Assembly (NCBI RefSeq): GCF_000321225.1
Contig: NW_004451419.1
Span: 507,698 to 571,697 of the forward strand
Direction: 5' to 3'
DNA: 64,000 nucleotides
Source: Odobenus rosmarus divergens
Taxonomy: Eukaryota > Chordata > Mammalia > Carnivora > Odobenidae
A program made the position numbers and the translations under genes. This document shows positions 56,349 to 64,000 of the stretch, one piece after another. Under the pieces are notes generated by a model. It had not been told where the DNA came from. It was given only the letters and a program-made list of their open reading frames with translations, and did not search any database. How positions within the stretch are numbered: position 1 is the first letter of the stretch; the number at the start of each line of letters is the position of its first letter.

Positions 56349-57190
56349 GTAACGTGACCTAAGTCCTCATAAGTGAGAGGCGCAGAGTTAGGGTGGGGGG
56401 CTGCCCCCTCCCCACTCAGTCAAGCCGTCCGCTGATGCCCACGTGTCTTGAGGGTAGTTACGGGAAATGCAGAAACCATAAGCCTTGCCTTCTTCCTTCC
56501 TTCCTTTCAAAATTATTTATTGAGCATCTACTGCATGTACAGGGCCGTGTGCCAGGAGACTGCTTTTAGAAGAGCTTGGCCTTGTTGGGGAAGACAGCCT
56601 TGTGTGTGACTATCATAATTTAAGCCGAATGCATGAAGGCTGACCTGAGCCACCCGGGACAGTGAAGGAGGGACAGTTTCCCTGCCTCCTGAAGAGACAT
56701 TCATTTATTTGTTCGTTGGTCCTTTCAACGGGTAACTGACAACTGGAATACATGCCTTCCTCTCGGGGTGCCTTCAAAGCAGAAACTCAGATACATTCGC
56801 TGCAAACCAATGCCCGTCGGTCCACTATGGGTGGGAGTATGTCCTAGGTGTGCAGTTGGTGGCTTTGTTTTTGTCCTTGTGTTCAAGCTTTGCCACCTCC
56901 CTTCCCCAGTTACAAACAGAATATAGTAGTTCCGGGTGGAAAACTCGGGAAACAGACAAGCAGGGAAAAGAAAAGAGCCATCAACCATCACTTTGCCAGT
57001 CGGAAAGCTCTCTGCCCCCCTTCCAGTGTCTCTTCCCTCCTTCTCGTCTGTTCCCTCCTCTGGGGATAGAACCTCACTGGCTCTTCTTTTCAGCACCTCT
57101 TGTACTCTCTCTCCCAAACGTGAAAAGCCTGGACGAGGAGGTGGCTTCATCCATAGGCACCCATGTTCCCAGGGAGCTTAATTTGTTTTA

Positions 57191-57389
57191 AAATTTTTTA
57201 AAATTCTTTTCTTTTTTTTTTTATTTGAGAGAATGAGATAGAGAGAGAGAGAGAGAGAGAGTTGGGTCAGAGGGAGAAGCAGACTCCCTGCCGAGCAGGG
57301 AGCCCGATGCGGGACTCAATCCCGGGACTCCAGGATCATGACCTGAGCCGAAGGCAGTCGCTTAACCAACTGAGCCACCCAGGCGCCCC
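57191..57389 (-). mobile_element. Can-SINE
   Basis: Perfect 16-bp duplication CAGGGAGCTTAATTTG at about 57170-57185 and 57390-57405. The (GA)n is long. Confidence 0.94.
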
Positions 57390-57534
57390 CAGGGAGCTTA
57401 ATTTGAACCCTGGTGACTGGAAGTAGAAGGTAGAGAAAAGAGAAAAGGCTAGTGTTCCCCGTCCTGACAATCTTCAGGGGGAAACTAGTTTGAGCTTCTG
57501 GAAGGGTTCAAGGAAGGGAAGGCTTGAGGGTCTG

Positions 57535-57995
57535 GTACAAAGTGTCAGAACCAGAGTTGGTTCAACCTTGGCTCTGCCACCCCCCCACTGTGTGACCTTG
57601 GTCATGGCATTCACCTCTCCTGGCCTCAGTTCCTCATCTGGAAAATGCTCACGGGATTCAGTGGGATGATGTTTGTAAAGTATGCATGGAGTTGGGTGCA
57701 GAGTAGGTACTTAATAAGCAGTGGATTCCCCTACAGCTCCTTTTCTTGGCTTGTTCTTTGTCCCCCGCCCCCCAGCACCCACTTCACCCATCACTTTACA
57801 GTTTATATCAATTATCCATTGGTCCCTTAGGATAACAGTATAAGGCTGGTGGCGGTGGATCCCCATTTTGCAGATGATAAAGCTGGGGCTCAGAGGTGAA
57901 GTACCTTTCCCAAGATCACACAGCTGGGAAGGGGCAGAGCCGAGCTTCGGGGCCAGGTCCGCCAGACTGCATACATGGGTCCACCATGCTGCGGT
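57535..57995. repeat. Two MIRs in opposite orientation
   Basis: Minus copy at 57535-57722 (TGTGTGACCTTGGTCATGGC, CTGGCCTCAGTTCCTCATCT); plus copy at 57785-57995 (AAAGCTGGGGCTCAGAGGTG, AAGATCACACAGCTGGGAAG). Confidence 0.75.
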
Positions 57996-58444
57996 GTGGT
58001 CCCTCCAGTGATGGCCAACATTCACACTCCTCTGAACCGGTTCTTAACTTCAGTGTGACAGTTTCGACAGGGATTAGGGAAAAGCAGTTTAAACGAATTC
58101 ACCCAAACTGACAAACATCAGAGATTATGTTAGAAGTGGATGTCCAACCCGGAGTTGCTAAGTGGTATCTAAGTAGGACAGGTGGCAAGATACATTTATC
58201 ACAACAGCCCCAGCAGGAAGCAAGATGGATATGTTGCTACTTTCAAGGAGCGCCCCAGCAGGGAGATGGGCAAAGTACAAATAAACAGATAAACCGATAA
58301 GATCATCTCTCAGTGTGTCCAATGCCAGGAGGAAGGCAAGGTACAGGAGAGGGAGTACCTGAGGGGATCTATTTTAGAATGAGGTGGTCAGGTCAGTGGA
58401 GAGCTCTTGGAAGAGGCAACTTTCAAATTAGACTTGAGCAGGCC

Positions 58445-58850
58445 AACAGCACTTTCTGCCATGAGGGAATGTTCTAGAATGGAATGTTCTAGAACTGTGC
58501 TGTCCAATATGGTAGCCGTTAGTCACATGTGACTATGGAGATTGACATGTGGCTAGTGTGATGGAAGAAGTGGACTTAAAAATTTAATTTTAATTCCTTG
58601 AAATTTATTTTATTTTTTTAAAAGATTTTATTTATTCATTCATAGAGAGAGAGAGAGGCAGAGGGAGAAGCAGGCTCCCAAGGAGCAGGGAGCCCGATGC
58701 GGGACTCAATCCCAGGACTCTGGGATCACGACCTGAGCCGAAGGCAGTCGCTTAACCATCTGAGCCACCCAGGCGCCCTAATTCCTTGAAATTGAAATGG
58801 TGTCATGGGGCTGCTGGCTATTACATCAGCCCAGCGTCAGCCCTAATTGA
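58445..58850. mobile_element. MER3-like hAT relic, split by a SINE
   Basis: GAACTGTGCTGTCCAATATG, GTAGCCGTTAGTCACATGTG and GACATGTGGCTAGTGTGATG, continuing after the SINE with GGGGCTGCTGGCTATTACAT. The family name is from memory. Confidence 0.55.
58606..58778 (-). mobile_element. Can-SINE
   Basis: Perfect 15-bp duplication TAATTCCTTGAAATT at 58591-58605 and 58779-58793. Confidence 0.94.
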
Positions 58851-58878
58851 TAAGAAGTCAACCATGTGAATTATTTCT

Positions 58879-59078
58879 TTTTTTTTTTTTTAAAGAATTT
58901 ATTTATTTATTTGACAGAGAGAGACAGCGAGAGAGGGAACACAAGCAGGGAGAGAGGGAGAGGGAGAAGCAGTCTTCCCGTGGAGCAAGGAGCCCGATGT
59001 GGGACTCGATTCCAGGACCCTGGGATCATGACCTGAGCCGAAGGCAGACGCTTAATGACTGAGCCACCCAGGCGCCCT
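58879..59078 (-). mobile_element. Can-SINE
   Basis: Perfect 15-bp duplication ATGTGAATTATTTCT at 58864-58878 and 59079-59093. Confidence 0.94.
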
Positions 59079-59589
59079 ATGTGAATTATTTCTACCGATG
59101 CTAATTAAAAACTTATCAAGACGGTAGGCCCAAATAGCAACATTATTACTAGTATTATTTTCTCCCGAGTTTTGGATTCCTAGAAAGTTGTGAGGATCAA
59201 ACGAACTAACGTGTCTAAGGTATTAAGCAAGAGAATGAAGCACTCAGTAAATGGTAGGTTAAAATATGGAGCTGGGGCAAGTCTCCCCACTGTCTCCCAC
59301 TGTCTCCCCGCTACTCACTGTCTTCCACCTCCATTTTTAGGGGTCTTTGCTGGTTTGTGCTTAAACCACAGCTTTTTTGAGCTGGTCAATTTATGAAGGC
59401 AAAAGATATTTAACTAAGGGCCTGTCTTTGCATGACAGTGTGCCTAAATAGTAAAAGAGTTTTCTGCCTTTGTATCTTCATGACATAGAAACTTAGCATT
59501 GTAGGTAAATCTTTTATCAGGACTGGGGGGAGGGGGGCAGAGGGATGTTGGTTTTTTATAAACTGTGGGGTAGTGGGAGATGCAAAGGG

Positions 59590-59690
59590 CCACATAGGGC
59601 ACAAGGAGGACCAGTGTGCTGTGTGACCTTGGGTGGGTCCCTTACCCTCTCTGAACCTCTGCCTCCTCATCTACAGCATGAGGAGGCTGG
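59590..59690 (-). repeat. MIR fragment (minus)
   Basis: TGCTGTGTGACCTTGGGTGG and CCTCTGCCTCCTCATCTACA. The stretch 59700-60470 shows nothing I recognise. Confidence 0.65.
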
Positions 59691-60889
59691 ACCAGCCCCC
59701 TGAAGTGTGACCCCTGGTCGCCAATCTCACTGGGCATATAGTTATTTTGCCCCCAATCTGTGTGCTTTCCAGAGTGTGGAATTTAGGATTTTGGTACCTA
59801 GGACAGCTCAGGTAGTTCTGCTGGTGCCTCCCAAGATACTGGCATTTCTGTGAGGAACATTTCCAGCTCCAGTAGGGTCCCCAGATGAGGGGCCTCTGCT
59901 GGAGGAGACCAGTGTGGGTTCATTGTTCCTAATGACCTGGAATGAGAATCCCATGGGGCGGTATCTTCACTTAGACACTTAGACACTTGTCCTGGTGCTG
60001 CTGTCTCTGGTGGTTGGTTGGATGAAAAAAATGACATCATAACCTGTGTGTTCCAGCCTGTTGGAAACAATGATATCAGAATGAAGCCGAGTGTTCCATT
60101 ATCCTCTTGTAGGGTTTTTGACTTGGTATTTTGGCATCTTTGGGACCCTTAATAGCCTGGTGTTTGGCAGCCCCCCATTGACCCTTTTCCTCACATCCAT
60201 TGGTAGCGTCTTGGATCAACTCTGAAGAAATGTTCAGGGGGACCTCCCAACCCACCCCCCCAAACCCTCCAGAGTGTTGCTTTGTGGAAGGCCACTGCTG
60301 GGCTTTTTCCCTTGTACAGGGTAGAAATGCCCAGGCCACTTTGAGATGTGGTCAGGTGGCTTGCAACCAGCTGGAGGATTGAGGAAATGAAGCCTGACAT
60401 AGAAGGCCAAGGTGGTGATAAAGAGTCCCTGTTAGAATCCAGGAATCCCCCTGTATTATTATTATTTTTTTCTGATCAGCTGCTAAATGCTCTGCACTCT
60501 CGGGTACATCCCCTAACCTTTTGAGGCTCAGTTTCTGCAATATGGAGGCAGGGAGTAGGGGTTTGAGCTAGTTCTTGCAGTTCTTCCCATTTCGCAGACA
60601 GAGAACTAAGACCTGGGGAGTTTATTCCGGGGGTTTATACTAACGTGGAAGCCACAGCAAAGAAGTGGCATAGATATATCCGTGGATCCTCCCTGCTGCT
60701 GGCAGTTTCTCCAGAGAGCCGCTTGGCCTCTGTGTCACGTCGAAGGTCTCCATGTGGTCCATGCTGGCCTCTTCCTGCCAGGCCACCAGCTAGGCAGCTG
60801 GATAGAAAAGGCGCCTGTTTACTTTTGTGGTTTGGGGGGAGCTCTTTTTGAATGATCTTCAAAGGGCCCTTTGTCTTCCCCCTGTGCCT

Positions 60890-61655
60890 TCATGTTTCCA
60901 GAATCCTCACACTTGCATCCCCATTCTGGGCCTTTGTGCTTGCTGTTCTCTCTGAACTGAAATGGTCACTTTCCCCCTCATGCCCTTAAACCCCCCTCAG
61001 GGCCTGTTTCAAGGTGTGTGACCTGTGTAGTCAGCTCTGCTGTCACCCTCTTGAAATTCTCAACTTTTGAACAAGGGCCTCCACATTTTCATGTTGTACT
61101 GTGCCCCATGCATTCTGTAGCCCATCCTGCCTGTGCATCGAAGTCACCTCCTCTAAAGGGCCTTCCCTGTCCCTCTGCCATTTTTATTTTTTATTTATTT
61201 TTATTATATTTTAAAGATTTTTTTTATTTGAGAGAGAGAGCATGAGTAGGGGGAAGAGGCAGAGAGGGAGGGAGAAGCAGACTCCTCACTAAGAAGGGAG
61301 CCTGATGCGGGGCTCAATACCAGGACCCTGAGATCATGACCTAAGCCAAAGGCAGACATTTAACCAACTGAGCCACGCAGGTGCCCCCCTCTGCCATCTT
61401 TAAAGTATTCCCCATATGGCTCTGTTTCTTGATTGATTGCTCTGGTGTGTTTTCACAATACTTAATCACTCCTGGAGATTGTGTCTTCAATTTCCTTATG
61501 TGTTGACTTGGTTGTTACCTATCTCCTACACTGGCCAGCAAACTCCATGAAAATGGGGCCATATGGGTTTCTGCTTTTCCCCACTGCCTAGCCTAATGTG
61601 GGTTCATGGTAGACTCTGAATAAATAAATGCATGAAGCAGTGATCAACCCATACT
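60890..61655 (+). repeat. L2 LINE 3' end, split by a SINE
   Basis: GAAGTCACCTCCTCTAAAGG, CCAGCAAACTCCATGAAAAT and GAATAAATAAATGCATGAAG are L2 3'-end landmarks. It ends beside the long ATGG/ATGA repeat, consistent with the (TGAA)n tail of L2. Confidence 0.7.
61199..61387 (-). mobile_element. Can-SINE
   Basis: Minus-strand copy inside the L2. CCCTCTGCCAT occurs on both sides. Confidence 0.9.
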
Positions 61656-61704
61656 TGCCAAAGACAGAACTCTGCATTCCTGGGGCATGCAAAACACTTT
61701 ATGA

Positions 61705-62055
61705 ATGAATCTGGGAATGAACGAATGGATGCATGGATGGATGGATGGATGGATGGATGAATGAATGAACAAATGAACGGATGGATGAAGAATGAATGAA
61801 TGAATGAATGAACAAATGGATGGATATATGAATGAATGAATGGATGCACAGATGGATAAATGAATGGATGGATGGATGAATGCACAAATGAATGGACGGA
61901 TGGATGGATAGATGGATGGGTAGGTGGATAGATGAGTAGGTGGGTGGATGGATGAATGAATGGATGGATGAATGAATGAATAAATGCACAAATGAATGGA
62001 TGGATGAATGAATGAATGGGTAAATGGATGAATGGATGGATGGATGGATGGATGA
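61705..62055 (+). repeat. (ATGG/ATGA)n tetranucleotide array
   Basis: About 350 bp of interspersed ATGG, ATGA, ACGG and ATAG units. It opens three frames on the minus strand rich in His-Pro-Ser-Ile repeats, which are artefacts of the repeat. Confidence 0.93.
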
Positions 62056-62960
62056 ATAGGCATTTTATTGTTGCTCTTTGGCAGCAATAGCATTTTTGTT
62101 TTCATAAAACTGTTTCTGCATAAATCTTGTAACTTTGTAGATTAGTTCTTTGGTTAAACCCCAATTTTTCTTCTGCATTTTATATGGTTGTACAATCTCC
62201 CTATTCCCTTCCATCTTCCCAGCTGGTGAGGGCGGGCTACAATTATGGGCCCAATGACTTTGTGCTGTCTGTTCAAGTCGCCTTCTTTTCTCTTCCCTTT
62301 TGGGTTCATCTCAGGCCAGGGGTTGGGATTGGCTCTTCCTTGGACTTGGAAATAGTCCCCAAGGTTTGGAATTCCCATGCAAACCCTTAGAAACAAATCT
62401 GGTGAGAACATTACATGTGACAGAATAGTTGCTCACATATTGTGCAATGAAGGTTACGGGATCATCCCACTTTGGTCAACAAGGGGCAATGTGGTTGGTG
62501 CACAGTGGGTCTGGGGTAAGGTACCGGTTCAGAGCCGTGTCTTACTAGTTAACTAGGTAACAACCCTAATAGTTCTACCCTGTGGGGTGCATGTTTGGAC
62601 TGGATGGGATGGGACAGGTTCGGGATAGCTCAACTGCAGTCCTGAAATTTAAAGTTATGACCCGGAAGCTCGTAAGTTGGCCATGAACTCATTTAGAAGA
62701 AAAATCCACCTTGAATAGATGTGAAGTTGTCTGTAGTCTTTGTTTATCCTGTTTTGTGTGAATATTCATGCCTTCTGCTGCGGAAATAGTAACATGAAAA
62801 TGTAAAACACAAAGCTTTATCATCCCCCGCCAAAAGTTCTCAAATTCCAAAGCATACTAAGTCCTGGGAGTTTCGAGTTTCAGATAAGGGATTGTGGATA
62901 ATGTAATGTGCTTACAATGTTCCCTGTCAGTAAGCACAGATAATGCTTGTGCTTAATAAA

Positions 62961-62985
62961 TGTGTGTGTGTGTGTGTGTGTGTGT
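62961..62985 (+). repeat. (TG)n microsatellite
   Basis: About twelve TG units after AATAAA. Confidence 0.93.
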
Positions 62986-63103
62986 CTGGAAAGTCTATAA
63001 GGAATGTGTCAAAATAGTTAGCAATCATTGTCTTTATATGGTGCAATTATAAGTCATTTAAATTTTCTTCTGCATTTTCTAACTTTCTGCTGTAAATATT
63101 GTT

Positions 63104-63297
63104 TTTTTTTTAAAGATTTTATTTATTTATTTGCGAGAGAGAGAATGAGAGATAGAGAGCATGAGAGGGAAGAGGGTCAGAGGGAGAAGCAGACTCCCTG
63201 CTGAGCAGGGAGCCAGATGCGGGACTCGATCCCGGGACTCCAGGATCATGACCTGAGCCGAAGGCAGTCGCTTAACCAACTGAGCCACCCAGGCGCC
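63104..63297 (-). mobile_element. Can-SINE
   Basis: Perfect 17-bp duplication CTGCTGTAAATATTGTT at 63087-63103 and 63298-63314. Confidence 0.95.
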
Positions 63298-63389
63298 CTG
63301 CTGTAAATATTGTTAATAACAAATATTAATAATGTTTACTAATAAAACATTATAAAAAGTATTGGGGAAAAAAGTGAACCAGTCCTCTC

Positions 63390-63700
63390 ACTTCCTGCAT
63401 AAGAAGCTGACGCCCAGAGAGGTTCAGGGGTCTATCAGGGGTCTCCCAGCAGATGATCATAGGCCCTGAGAGCTATTGGAACCCAGACCCTCCGCAGGTG
63501 CGGATCAGAAACTGGTCTGCAAACTCCCACTGTTGACGCCTAACTTGGGCTCCAGGAAAGATGTTTCCACCCTCCTCCTAACCTGTTTTTAGCATTAGTG
63601 AGAAGAGTCAGGAGGCGGGGCAGCCATTAAGCTGTGTGACCTCGGGGATGTCACCTACCCTGTCGGGGCTGGACTGGGATGCTCTGAGGTCCTTTGCTTT
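63390..63700. repeat. MIR fragments
   Basis: GAAGCTGACGCCCAGAGAGG (plus) near 63401, and TAAGCTGTGTGACCTCGGGG (minus) near 63628. Confidence 0.55.
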
Positions 63701-64000
63701 TGTTTCTTCATGTATGGAGAGGTACATGGGGGGGGGAGGGCTGTGGTAAAGTTTGTTAATTTAGAACCATTTTCTCCTTGGCCGGTTACTGTGGATGGTC
63801 TGGGTACCAGGTAAGCCTAAGGACGGAGTCAGAGATGAAACGGTCACGTGGAGAAGCCAAGGTTTGTCCCATCCCTTCATCGGCTTGGAAGCATTTATCA
63901 CAGCCCTGCTGGGTGCCAGGCTCTGTGACAGCACTATGGATGCACAGACAGTGGGATCTGCCTCCTGCCCTAGGAGAGGCCAGCGGAGGGGCCTACGAGG

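Larger units (their letters stand above)
56349..64000 (+). other. ACACB intron after the first coding exon
   Basis: No further ACACB exon was recognised. The next expected peptide (SMSGLHLVKRGREHKK in human) was not found on the plus strand. It holds five Can-SINEs, MIRs, an L2 with a long ATGG repeat, a MER3-like relic and a TG repeat. Confidence 0.7.

Noticed and set aside
61705..62055. Possible CRISPR-like array
   Set aside because: Units are 4 bp with no spacers, in a mammalian genome. It is a microsatellite.
61604..62105. Minus-strand frames rich in His-Pro-Ser-Ile repeats
   Set aside because: These are direct translations of the ATGG/ATGA microsatellite and not proteins.
63780..63816. 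Donor-like ACCAGGTAAGCC near the window end
   Set aside because: No matching acceptor, no coding homology to ACACB and no coding frame with known residues.

Overview
The window is mammalian nuclear DNA from a carnivore. About thirty tRNA-derived Can-SINEs share the arctoid-type head and body (tRNA-like head GGCGCCTGGGTGGCTCAG, CT-rich tail, AATAAATAAAATCTTT end). They lack the canid SINEC_Cf and felid diagnostic blocks, so a bear, seal or mustelid-like (arctoid) source is most likely; the species cannot be fixed from this sequence. Genes are split by GT/AG introns, so most long open frames are chance or transposon-derived.

Four genes are present in the order and orientation known from human 12q24.11. 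(1) USP30 (+): the last eight coding exons (498-10944) and the 3'UTR to about 12955. (2) ALKBH2 (-): complete coding sequence in three exons (16222 down to 13157), encoding 256 aa. (3) UNG (+): complete, with the nuclear (UNG2, start 19963) and mitochondrial (UNG1, start 20620) first exons, six shared exons and a poly(A) signal at 30548; the reconstructed lengths are 313 and 304 aa, the same as human. (4) ACACB (+): the first coding exon (55693-56348) and a probable non-coding first exon ending at 36041; the rest lies beyond the window.

USP30 and ALKBH2 are convergent, with stop codons 2.2 kb apart. ALKBH2 and UNG are divergent, with about 3 kb between them. Both repair genes have GC-rich 5' regions with E2F-like sites, which suits replication-linked repair: ALKBH2 reverses alkylated bases and UNG2 removes uracil, both near PCNA. 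USP30 is a mitochondrial outer-membrane deubiquitinase, UNG1 is the mitochondrial glycosylase and ACACB (ACC2) is tethered to mitochondria, so three of the four loci give mitochondrial products. This is a theme of the neighbourhood and not evidence of an operon-like unit.

The remainder is introns and intergenic DNA full of repeats: Can-SINEs (several nested or inserted twice at one site), antisense LINE-1 fragments, MIR and L2 relics, hAT-type elements (four MER20-like copies) and microsatellites. I found no clear new biological system. The points most worth a second look are a GC-rich element with a consensus RFX X-box, an ATG and a splice-donor-like site between UNG and ACACB (30.6-30.76 kb), the shared E2F-like elements at the repair-gene promoters, and an in-frame upstream ATG before UNG2.
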